A program made the translations under genes and the position numbers. 64,000 bases of DNA, taken from contig CAVUWY010000002.1 of the NCBI GenBank assembly GCA_963745405.1, positions 248,001 to 312,000 of the forward strand, written 5' to 3'. The stretch comes from C-114 sp963745405. Lineage in GTDB: Bacteria > Chloroflexota > Limnocylindria > Limnocylindrales > CSP1-4. The notes under the pieces were generated by a model. The model was given only the letters and a program-made list of their open reading frames with translations. It was not told the origin of the DNA and did not search any database. Positions 9,119 through 16,449 of this stretch are shown here, piece after piece (position 1 is the stretch's first letter; every line of letters starts with the position of its first letter).

Positions 9119-10312
9119 GTGTCCTGGAAGCCGCGGGTCACCTTCGCCTACGTCGCCTACTTCTCCGGCATCGGTGCCTCGTTCCCGTACCTCCCGGTCT
9201 TCTTTCTTAGCCTCGGGCTGAGCCTCGACGCGGTCGGGGCGATCGCCGCCCTGCAGGCCGCGACCCAGCTTCTCGCTGCACCTGTCTGGGGCGGCCTCGC
9301 CGACCGCTTCCCGCGGTCGCGGCTCACCCATCCCGCCGCCGCCCTGCTGGCCGCCAGCGGCGCCGCCATCCTCGTCGTGGCGGGCGGTATCGAGGGAGCG
9401 CTCATCGGGGCGGTCGTCCTCGCCGCGGGGATCGCCGGCACGGGACCGGTCCTCGACGCCCGGGTGCTCGAGCTGCTCGGTCCCGAGCGCGGCCGGTTCG
9501 GCTCGTTCCGGGCCTGGGGATCGGCCGCCTTCGTCGTGTCGGCCACCCTGGTCGGGATCGCCCTGGACCGGCTCGGGGCCCGGGCGATGTTCGCCATCTA
9601 CGTGCCGGCCCTGCTCCTCACGACGGCCGCCATCGTCTCCCTGCCGGCCCGGCCGGTGACGCGCTCGGTCAGCATCCTGCGCGGGGCCTCGTCGATCGTC
9701 GGGGCGCCCCGGATGGGGCTGTTCCTCACCGGTGCGTTCCTCGTGTTCGTGTCGCTCACCGCCGTCAACGCCTTCTACTCGATCCGGATCGTGACGCTCG
9801 GCGGCGGGGACGCCCTTGTCGGCCTGACCTGGGCGATCGGGGCGATGGTCGAGGTCCCGATAATGCTCAGCTTCGCGAGGCTCAGTCGGCGGTTCGGGAC
9901 GGAGCGCCTCATCGTCGCCGGCTCCCTGGCGCTCGCCCTCCGGGCCGGCGGGGCGGCGCTGACGGCCGACCCGGTCGCCCTCCTCGCCATCCAGATGCTG
10001 GAGGGCTTCGGGTTCGCCTGCTTCTTCGTCGGCGGGGTCACCTACCTCGCCGGGCGCGCACCGGCCGGGCTGGGCGCTACCGCCCAGGGGCTGTTCGCGG
10101 CAGTCGCCGGCCTCGCCACCGTCGTCGGGTCGGCCCTCGGTGGACAGGCCGCGGACCGACTCGGGATCGCCGGCTTGTTCGCGATCGGAGCGCTCCTCGG
10201 CCTCGTCGCATCCGGCGTCATCGCCGTCGCCCTGCGGGGCGCGACCATGGGCGCTGCGGCGTCGCCCGTCGTCTCCGCCGCTCCCGGACCGAGCGGCAGC
10301 AAGTCCGGCTGA
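9119..10312 (+). CDS. MFS transporter (MFS_1-like) in the pantothenate operon
   Basis: 397 residues with 12 predicted membrane helices. The N-terminus VSWKPRVTFAYVAYFSGIGA and the loop WGGLADRFPRSRL are typical of the MFS_1-like/LacY-type branch; EGFGFACFFVGGVTYLAGRA follows in the C-terminal half. The GTG is seven bases after the panC stop and in the same direction, so co-transcription is likely. Substrate is unknown. The position suggests pantothenate or a precursor, but that is inference from context. A nucleoside or sugar substrate is equally compatible with the fold. Confidence 0.75.
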   Translation: MSWKPRVTFAYVAYFSGIGASFPYLPVFFLSLGLSLDAVGAIAALQAATQLLAAPVWGGLADRFPRSRLTHPAAALLAASGAAILVVAGGIEGALIGAVVLAAGIAGTGPVLDARVLELLGPERGRFGSFRAWGSAAFVVSATLVGIALDRLGARAMFAIYVPALLLTTAAIVSLPARPVTRSVSILRGASSIVGAPRMGLFLTGAFLVFVSLTAVNAFYSIRIVTLGGGDALVGLTWAIGAMVEVPIMLSFARLSRRFGTERLIVAGSLALALRAGGAALTADPVALLAIQMLEGFGFACFFVGGVTYLAGRAPAGLGATAQGLFAAVAGLATVVGSALGGQAADRLGIAGLFAIGALLGLVASGVIAVALRGATMGAAASPVVSAAPGPSGSKSG

Positions 10313-10324
10313 CTCGCCGATCCG

Positions 10325-11491
10325 TCAGCGGGACACGGCGGCCGGCGCGGCCTCCGTGGCGACGCCGAGGATGCGGTCGATGTCGAGATGCTCGGCGACG
10401 AGCGCCTTGATGAGGGCGATCTTCTCGCGGTCCGCGGCGTGGGTCTTCACGAGGAGGTCGTGGACCTCCGAGGCGACCGCGTAGGTGTCCTCTCCGACGA
10501 GGGTCGCGAAAAGATCGGCCCGGCGGATCGCGTCGATGACGGCCGGCCGCGGTCGATAGCCGCCGGTCAGCACGAGCCCGAGGGCGGCGCCCTCGTGACG
10601 ATCGCGGGCGGCACCGGTCAGCTCGGCGACATCGGCCGACCCGCCACGGGCCGGCCCGACGAGATGGGCGGTCGTCACGGTGAGGATCACGTCCTCCCGG
10701 TCGCCCGGCACGATGACGAGGGTCCGCGGCCCGACCCGCTCGAGCATGTGGCCGGGCTCCATCGCGCCGATCGCGACGCCGCCGATGACCGCGTCGAGGT
10801 CGGGTCCCGGGTGGAGCGCCTCGCCGCGGACACCCTCGAGGATCATGCCGAGGGTCGGGTTGGAGAGGATCGGCCGATACGGCAGGACGCCGAGCAACGG
10901 GATCCCGTGGAGGGCGAGCCCGCGCTCGAGGGTCCGCACGATGCCCGGCTGGGCGTCGAGCTCGACCTTGTTGACGATCGCCCCGGCGACCTCGACGCCG
11001 TGGGCCCGGAAGAGCGACGCGTTGAGGACGATCTCGTCGATGGGCCGGCCGACGCCGCCCTCCGAGACGATGACGGTCGGCACGCCGAGCATGGCGGCGA
11101 CGACCGCGTTGGACAGGCCGATCACCGCCCCCACCCCGGCATGGCCGGTGCCTTCGATGAGGAGGACGTCGCGGTCGGCGAATGAGGCGTGAGCCGCCCG
11201 GACCCGGGCTCCGAGGTCCTCGACGACCTCGCCGGCGATGTACGCCTTGGTGAAGCCGCGAGGGATATGGACAGGGCTCATCGAGCGGAGCGGCGCGTCC
11301 AGGTCGAAGACGGCCTTCATGAGGACCGCGTCCTCGTCGGCCGGGACCCCCTCCTCGATGATCGTCCGCTGGCCGACCGGCTTCATGAAGCCGGTGTGGA
11401 GGCCCTCCCGGATGAAGCCGTCGAGGAACCCGAGCGCCGTCGTCGTCTTGCCCCGGTTCTGGCCGGTCGCCGCGAGGTAGAGGTGGCGCAT
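10325..11491 (-). CDS. BioD-like P-loop / DRTGG-domain ATPase (Pta N-terminal type)
   Basis: 388 residues. Residues 1-210 form a dethiobiotin-synthetase-like P-loop domain (LAATGQNRGKTTTALGFLDG; LLIEGTGHAG; VSEGGVGRPIDE). Residues 215-330 are a DRTGG domain (GAMEPGHMLERV, VIVPGDREDVIL, GLVLTGGYRP). This is the regulatory N-terminal half of long phosphate acetyltransferases, but the catalytic acetyltransferase domain is absent here. Stand-alone versions are known; their role is unclear, and a nucleotide-sensing regulatory function is inferred. It is last in the gdhA unit, 31 bases after the unknown gene. Confidence 0.75.
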   Translation of the reverse strand: MRHLYLAATGQNRGKTTTALGFLDGFIREGLHTGFMKPVGQRTIIEEGVPADEDAVLMKAVFDLDAPLRSMSPVHIPRGFTKAYIAGEVVEDLGARVRAAHASFADRDVLLIEGTGHAGVGAVIGLSNAVVAAMLGVPTVIVSEGGVGRPIDEIVLNASLFRAHGVEVAGAIVNKVELDAQPGIVRTLERGLALHGIPLLGVLPYRPILSNPTLGMILEGVRGEALHPGPDLDAVIGGVAIGAMEPGHMLERVGPRTLVIVPGDREDVILTVTTAHLVGPARGGSADVAELTGAARDRHEGAALGLVLTGGYRPRPAVIDAIRRADLFATLVGEDTYAVASEVHDLLVKTHAADREKIALIKALVAEHLDIDRILGVATEAAPAAVSR

Positions 11492-11522
11492 CGGGGACGT
11501 TCAGCCCGACCGGGTCGCCCGG

Positions 11523-12128
11523 TCAGCCGTGGGTGGTCGTCTTGCGCTCGACGAGCTGGACCGCGTCGCGGAGGCGGCCGAGCGTCTCGACCTCGATCGA
11601 GTCCGGTTCGAGGTAGGGCCCGAGCCGCTCCATGATGTCGACGACGAGGCCGAGGAAGACGCTCGCGTCGGCGACGAAGAACTGCGGCTCGTTGTTGTAG
11701 CGGACGAGGGTGAGCCGGCCCTGCAGGACCCGCCGCTCCTCGACGTGGGCGACCTGGGTGGCGAAGTTGTGGCCCTGGATCCCGTCGGGGTTGTTGAGGA
11801 AGTTGAGGGCGTTGTCGATGGCCAGGCCGAAGCGGGCCCGCCAGGCGACGAGGCGCTCGTGGACCTCGGCCGGGATGCGCACCTCGGCGACCTCGTCGAA
11901 GACCTCGGGCGCGACGGTCAGCAGTCCCACCAGGGTCGTGCCGGCCCGGGAGCCGAGCATCACCTGGAGGCTCCGCTCGAGGGTGAAGACCTCCGAGTCG
12001 AAGCGCGGACTGGTGATGACGTCGGTGAGGAGGTCCTCGACGTTGTCAAGGACCCCGGGCTCGGCGACCGCGTTGGCGAGGTGGAGGATCTCCTCCTTGA
12101 ACAGGAACTTCTCTTCGTGGTCGAGCAT
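11523..12128 (-). CDS. protein of unknown function downstream of gdhA
   Basis: 201 residues, not recognised. The sequence is mostly helical (EEKFLFKEEILHLANAVAEP, VEDLLTDVITSPRFD), with the unusual segment NALNFLNNPDGIQGHNFATQ in the middle and RLTLVRYNNEPQFFVAD near the end. It has no membrane span, signal peptide or cysteine cluster. I prefer the ATG at 12128 (AGGA six bases upstream) over an adjacent GTG at 12131. It starts seven bases after the gdhA stop, so it is surely co-transcribed with gdhA and the DRTGG ATPase. A role tied to glutamate metabolism is only suggested by position. Confidence 0.7.
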   Translation of the reverse strand: MLDHEEKFLFKEEILHLANAVAEPGVLDNVEDLLTDVITSPRFDSEVFTLERSLQVMLGSRAGTTLVGLLTVAPEVFDEVAEVRIPAEVHERLVAWRARFGLAIDNALNFLNNPDGIQGHNFATQVAHVEERRVLQGRLTLVRYNNEPQFFVADASVFLGLVVDIMERLGPYLEPDSIEVETLGRLRDAVQLVERKTTTHG

Positions 12129-12134
12129 CACGTC

Positions 12135-13402
12135 CTACGGGTAGAGGCCGCGCATCGCGGTCGCGTCGGCGACCCGCTGGACGGCGAGCAGGTAGGCGCC
12201 GGTGCGCATGTTGACCTCCTCCTTGCGGGCGATGGTCAGCGTCTCGTCGAAGGCCTGGACCATGATCTCCCTGAGCTTGGCGTTGACGGTCGTCTCGCTC
12301 CAGTGATCGCGGTTGAGGTCCTGGACCCACTCGAAGTAGCTGACGGTCACGCCGCCGGCGTTGCAGAGGATGTCGGGGATGAGGAAGACGCCCCGGTCGT
12401 AGAGGATCTCGTCGGCCTCGGGCGTCGTCGGCCCGTTGGCCGCCTCGGCGACGAGGCGGGCCTTGATCCGGTCGGCATTGCGCGAGGTGATCTGGTTCTC
12501 GAGGGCCGCCGGGATGAGGATGTCGCACTCGACCTCGAGGACCTCGGCGTTGGTGATGTCGTCGGCACCGGGGAAGCCCTGGACCGTGCCGTGCTCCTTC
12601 TTCCAGGCGATGACCCGGTCGATGTCGAGCCCCTTCGGGTTGTGGATCCCGCCGGTCGAGTCGCTGACGGCGACGACGGTCGAGCCCTCGTTGCGGATGA
12701 GCCTGGCCGCGATCGATCCGGCGTTGCCGAAGCCCTGGACGGCGACCGTCGACTTCGACAGGTCCATGCCCAGGTGGGTGGCGGCCTCGACGATGCAGAA
12801 GACGGCCCCCCGGGCGGTCGCCTCGTTGCGGCCCTCGGAGCCGCCGAGCGCGATCGGCTTGCCGGTGACGACGCCCGGGCACGGTGTAGCCCGACGTGCA
12901 TCGAGTAGGTGTCCATGATCCAGGCCATCGTCTGGGCGTTCGTGTTGACGTCCGGGGCCGGGATGTCCTTCTCGGGGCCGATGATGATCGAGATCTCGGT
13001 GGCGAACCGTCGGGTGAGGCCCTCGAGCTCCTTCTGGCTGAGCTTCTTGGGGTCGACGATGACGCCGCCCTTGCCGCCGCCGTAGGGGATGCCGACGACC
13101 GCGCACTTCCAGGTCATCCACATCGCCAGAGCCTTGACCTCGTCGAGGCTCACGTCCTGGTGGTAGCGGAGGCCGCCCTTGGCCGGGCCGCGGCCGAGGT
13201 TGTGCTGGACGCGATAGCCGGTGAAGACCTGCACGCTGCCATCGTCCATGTGGACGGGGAAGTGGACGATCAGCTCGCGGCGGGGTTCGCGCAGGACGCG
13301 ACGGAGCCCCGGGTCGAGGCTCAGGCGATCGGCGGCCAGGTCGAACTGCCGCTGTGCGACCTCCCACGGGTTGATGCGCACAGCGGTCTGCTCGGTGGTC
13401 AT
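12135..13402 (-). CDS. gdhA: glutamate dehydrogenase (two frame breaks)
   Basis: NAD(P)-dependent interconversion of glutamate and 2-oxoglutarate plus ammonium. The N-terminal half shows RVQHNLGRGPAKGGLRYH and VGIPYGGGKGG (substrate and catalytic lysines) and PAPDVNTN. The C-terminal half shows the dinucleotide loop VAVQGFGNAGS and later LCNAGGVTVSYFEW. Between them, near 12880-12890, GGG runs in GTCGGGCTAC and CCCGGGCGTC are each one base too long; removing both restores MHVGYTVPGVVTGKPI and gives 421 residues, the family length. It is led by a 135-base leader with a GGAGG site. First gene of a three-gene unit. Confidence 0.92.
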
Positions 13403-13544
13403 GGAGAGGTGTTCCTCCGTGCCGCGACGCCCGGAGCGGGGCGCCCGGCGTGCTGGGTCTTCTCCCGGAAGACCCCACGGTCCGCGACGGTCGCCCTGAG
13501 GTTCCGCGATGGGCGTGATCGTCGCGCTCGGGTAGTTCCGGCCG

Positions 13545-13550
13545 AGTATA
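13545..13550 (-). promoter_or_regulatory. -10 box of gdhA (leadered)
   Basis: TATACT on the minus strand, the best -10 match in the gdhA upstream region, about 142 bases before the start. The resulting leader is long enough to carry regulation, but I see no recognised riboswitch. Confidence 0.45.
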
Positions 13551-13631
13551 GCCGCTCCCCACTGGTACCGACCCTACCCGGAAGGGCTATTCCGAGCCTC
13601 CCTGGAGCGTCGCGGCGGGCGGGAGCGGCGC

Positions 13632-13697
13632 GGGCGACGGGCGCGTGCTGCGTGGGCGACGGGCGCGTGCTGCGTGGGCGACGGGCGCGTGCTGCGC
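13632..13697. repeat. 3 x 22-bp tandem repeat
   Basis: Three head-to-tail copies of a 22-bp unit beginning GGGCGACGGGCGCGTGCTGC (13632-13653, 13654-13675, 13676-13697). The third differs only at its last base. It lies just beyond the degV stop. Confidence 0.9.
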
Positions 13698-13712
13698 GGG
13701 CGGCGGCCGCGG

Positions 13713-14585
13713 TCAGCTGCCGGGTCGCGCGTAGAGGACGACCGCCCCGATGCCGCCCGGACCGAGGTGCGGCCCGACCGACGGGCCGACCGGCTGGCTC
13801 GACACCCGGGCCGGGTCGATCCCGCCCGGGACGCGGCGGACGAGCTCGTCGCGGAAGCCGTCGACGTCCTCGGCCATCGTGTGGAGGACGGCGATCCGCT
13901 CGACGGGCCGGTCGGAAAGGAGCTCGAGCACCCGCTCCCGGGCCTTCGACCGCGTCCGGACCTGCTCGACGGAGTCGACCGCCCCGTCCCGGATGGTGAT
14001 GATCGGCTTGACGCTGAGGAGCGTCCCGACCGCCGCCTTCGTTCCGCTGATCCGCCCGCCGCGCTTCAGGTACTCGAGCGTGTCGAGGGCGATGTAGAGG
14101 TTGAGGTCGGTCTTGCGGTCCTCGAGGGTGGCGGCGATGTCGGCGGCCGGGCTTCCGGCGGCGGACATCTCGGTCGCCATGAGGGCGAGCAGCCCTTCGC
14201 CCATCGAGGCGGACCCGGAATCGACGACGATGACCTCCCGGTCGGGCTGCTCGGCGCGGAGGTCGTCGCGTGCGATCGTCGCCGACTTGAGCGTGCCGGA
14301 CAGGGTCCCGGCGATGGCGACGCAGACGACGGCGTCGGCTCCGGCGGCGAAGGCCTCGTCGTAGGCGGTCCGGAACTGGCCGACGCTCGCCGCGGCCGTC
14401 TTGGGGAACGGCGCGTCGGGCGCGCTCATCCGCGTCCAGAACTGCTCGGTCGTGAGGTCGACGCCGGCCGTGAACCGCTCGTCGCCGAAGCTCACCTCGA
14501 GCGGCACGATGGCGATCCCGGCGGCGGCCGCGGTCGACGCGGGCAGGTCGGACGCGGAGTCGGTGATGATCGCGACTCGGCTCAT
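13713..14585 (-). CDS. degV: DegV family fatty-acid-binding protein
   Basis: 290 residues. DegV proteins bind a fatty acid; in Firmicutes the FakB members hand it to the FakA kinase. The N-terminus is MSRVAIITDSASDLPAS (TDSxxDL). Further landmarks are AGTLSGTLKSA, VVDSGSASMGEG and YIALDTLEYLKRGGRISG, closing with SVGPHLGPGGIGAVVLYA. The ATG is preceded by GAGGAG about five bases upstream, and a -10 box lies 67 bases upstream. No fakA is in the window, so a partner kinase is not shown. Confidence 0.92.
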   Translation of the reverse strand: MSRVAIITDSASDLPASTAAAAGIAIVPLEVSFGDERFTAGVDLTTEQFWTRMSAPDAPFPKTAAASVGQFRTAYDEAFAAGADAVVCVAIAGTLSGTLKSATIARDDLRAEQPDREVIVVDSGSASMGEGLLALMATEMSAAGSPAADIAATLEDRKTDLNLYIALDTLEYLKRGGRISGTKAAVGTLLSVKPIITIRDGAVDSVEQVRTRSKARERVLELLSDRPVERIAVLHTMAEDVDGFRDELVRRVPGGIDPARVSSQPVGPSVGPHLGPGGIGAVVLYARPGS

Positions 14586-14651
14586 TCGGTCTCCTCTCGT
14601 TCTCGGACGCGTGACGGAGAGGGTCGCGTGGGCTGGTCCGGACGTGGCCGG

Positions 14652-14657
14652 ATGATA
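14652..14657 (-). promoter_or_regulatory. -10 box of degV (leadered)
   Basis: TATCAT on the minus strand inside the 83-base gap after the MFS stop. It leaves a leader of about 60 bases with a GAGGAG ribosome site. Confidence 0.45.
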
Positions 14658-14668
14658 CGGGGCGAGAC

Positions 14669-15992
14669 TCAGTCGGATCCGCCGGATCCGGCGGCCGGCC
14701 CGATGGCCGCCTGGCCCGGCATCACGTCGGGCGACGGCGAGAGGCGGTACTCGTAGGTCCGCAGCCGGCCCAGCGGCAGCAGGGCGATCCCGAGCAGGAC
14801 GAGGGTCGCGATGAGGAGACCATCGATGCCGCGAGCCTGGGCGGCCGCGCCGCCGATGAGGCTGCCGGTGATCTGGCCGAGAGCGAGGAAGACCGAGTAG
14901 AGGCCCATGATCGCGCCGCGGTCGTTGGGGAACGCCTCCGACACGTCGGCGAGCAGGCCGAGCGCAGCGGGCGTGGCGCCGGCCAGGACGAACAGGCCGA
15001 TGGCGACCGGGATCGCCTCGAGGAGGCGGACGTAGAACGGAACGGCCGCGCTGTGGTTGATGAGGGCCGCCGACACGATGAGCATCGCTCCGCCGAGGAT
15101 GCCGTAGAAGATGATCGTCGTCCGCCGGAAGCGCCGGAATCGCTCGCCCCAGAAGGCGAGGCCGGCGAAGAAGACGATGAGTCCCACCCCGAGGCCGAGG
15201 CTGACCTGCCAGGGGTCGGCGAGGCCCATGAGGTACTGGTCGGAGAATTCCGGGGGCGGGTCGCGGACGAGCTGGAAGATCGACTGGCTCGTCCACAGGC
15301 CGAGGGCGGCGTTGATGGCGATCCACGTCGGGGCGAGGAGCCAGACATGGCTGCTTCGCAGGATGCTTGCGTAACGGGCGAGCCCCGGGTGCGCCCCGAC
15401 CGACGCGGCCCGCTCCGTCTCGGACTGGGGGTCGCGGACGCCGAACCGGTAGATGCAGAACGACACGCCGTAGATGACGGCGTTGACGAGGAAGCCGGTC
15501 ACGGCCGATGGCCGAGAACATCGGGCCGGCCGCCACGATCCCGGCACCGAGCCCGGCCAGGGTCGCCCCCTCGAATCGGGCCGCCGCCCTCCCGCGGAGG
15601 AGTTCGTCGCCGGCCGTCGCCACGGCGATAAAGCCGAGGATGGAGGGGACCGAGGCCGCCGTCGAGGCGCCTTCGAGGACGCGGGTGAAGCCGAGGACCG
15701 TCAGGTGGGTCGTGAACCAGGTGAGGATGACGGCGATTGCCCCGAAGGCCGGCCCGAACTGCATCACCCGGTGGTGGCCGAGCTGGTCGGACAGGAGCCC
15801 GAACGGCGGGGCGAGGAACAGCTCCGCGGCGAAGAACAGGGCGGTCAGGAAGCCGATCGTCATCGCTTCGACGTTGGGGCCGCCGCGATGGGGCAGGTCG
15901 GCGAGGTAGTAGACGAGCAGGCCGCCGGTGAGCCCTGTCGAGAAGCGCAGGGTGAACGTGCCGACGATCACCGGGGTCAGCGACTTCTGCAT
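14669..15992 (-). CDS. MFS transporter (one frame break)
   Basis: 440 residues after removing one extra base near 15505. Twelve predicted helices with the usual cytoplasmic centre. N-terminal landmarks are MQKSLTPVIVGTFTLRFSTG and PPFGLLSDQLGHHRVMQFGP (motif A-like loop). The C-terminal half contains GLLADVSEAFPNDRGAIMGL, reminiscent of drug and small-molecule exporters. Substrate unknown. It is a single-gene unit with a leaderless-type promoter and is followed by degV, which has its own promoter. Confidence 0.75.
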
Positions 15993-15998
15993 GGCCGA

Positions 15999-16004
15999 AA
16001 GATA
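15999..16004 (-). promoter_or_regulatory. -10 box of MFS gene, leaderless type
   Basis: TATCTT on the minus strand, six bases before the ATG at 15992. Confidence 0.55.
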
Positions 16005-16080
16005 GCGTCCAGCGCGAACGGCGCCGTCCGGGCTGCTGCGGCAGCTCGTGCTTACGGTGCCGGGCGACCCTCACGCCGAC

Positions 16081-16230
16081 AGCGGCTGCCATCTGTGCCG
16101 CCTGCGAGCGTTGGCAGGTCGGCGATGCCCAGCGGCTGCCATATGTCTCACCTGCGATCCTTGGGCGGTCGGCGATGCCCAGCGGCTGCCATATGTCTCA
16201 CCTGCGATCGTTGGGCGGTCGGCGATGCAT
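16081..16230. repeat. 3 x 50-bp tandem repeat
   Basis: Units at 16081-16130 (diverged), 16131-16180 and 16181-16230. Units 2 and 3 are nearly identical over 47 bases (core AGCGGCTGCCATATGTCTCA). On the minus strand a copy reads ATG GCA GCC GCT, then closes AGG TGA, with the next ATG five bases later; AGGTGA then doubles as a plausible ribosome site. There are no spacers of variable sequence, so it is not a CRISPR. Confidence 0.9.
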
Positions 16231-16248
16231 CAGGCTGCATCAGCGCGT

Positions 16249-16407
16249 GCGGCGCCACGCTCAGCAGCCGCGTCGTCGCCGGCTTAGTGATCAGGGGCGG
16301 AACAACCGGCAGCCGAAGGCGCGGCGCCACGCTCGACGCAGCCACGTCGTCGCCGGCTTAGTGATCAGGGGCAGAACAACCGGCAGCCGAAGGCGCGGCG
16401 CCACGCT
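16249..16407. repeat. 72/74-bp direct repeat, 2.2 copies
   Basis: Copies at 16249-16320 (72 bp) and 16321-16394 (74 bp), with a third start at 16395-16407. They share GGCTTAGTGATCAGGGGC and AACAACCGGCAGCCGAAGGC. The last partial copy runs directly into the ggt -10 box. Confidence 0.85.
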
Positions 16408-16412
16408 AGGCT
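16407..16412 (+). promoter_or_regulatory. -10 box of ggt
   Basis: TAGGCT, about 38 bases before the ggt ATG. The leader holds GGAGA a few bases before the start. The same hexamer with the same preceding GACGC-type context precedes the MFS gene at 44583. Confidence 0.4.
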
Positions 16413-16449
16413 GCACGCGGACCCCGGGGCCAGCGATCACGGAGAACGG

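Larger units (their letters stand above)
13403..13712. other. 310-base gene-free interval between gdhA and degV
   Basis: Holds the gdhA leader and promoter (13403-13560) and a 3 x 22-bp tandem repeat (13632-13697). I see no gene in it. Confidence 0.6.
16005..16449. other. repeat-rich intergenic region between MFS gene and ggt
   Basis: About 450 bases without a convincing gene. It contains a 3 x 50-bp tandem repeat and then a 72/74-bp direct repeat, ending at the ggt promoter. Short minus-strand reading frames exist inside the repeats but have no homology that I recognise. Confidence 0.6.

Noticed and set aside
10325..11491. Annotation as phosphate acetyltransferase (pta)
   Set aside because: Only the P-loop and DRTGG parts are present; the PTA catalytic domain is missing and the next gene starts elsewhere.
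13632..13697. Origin of replication or iteron cluster
   Set aside because: Three GC-rich copies with no DnaA boxes, no AT-rich stretch and no replication gene nearby.
16081..16407. CRISPR array
   Set aside because: Repeats are directly adjacent without unique spacers, units are 50 and 72/74 bp, and no cas gene is near.
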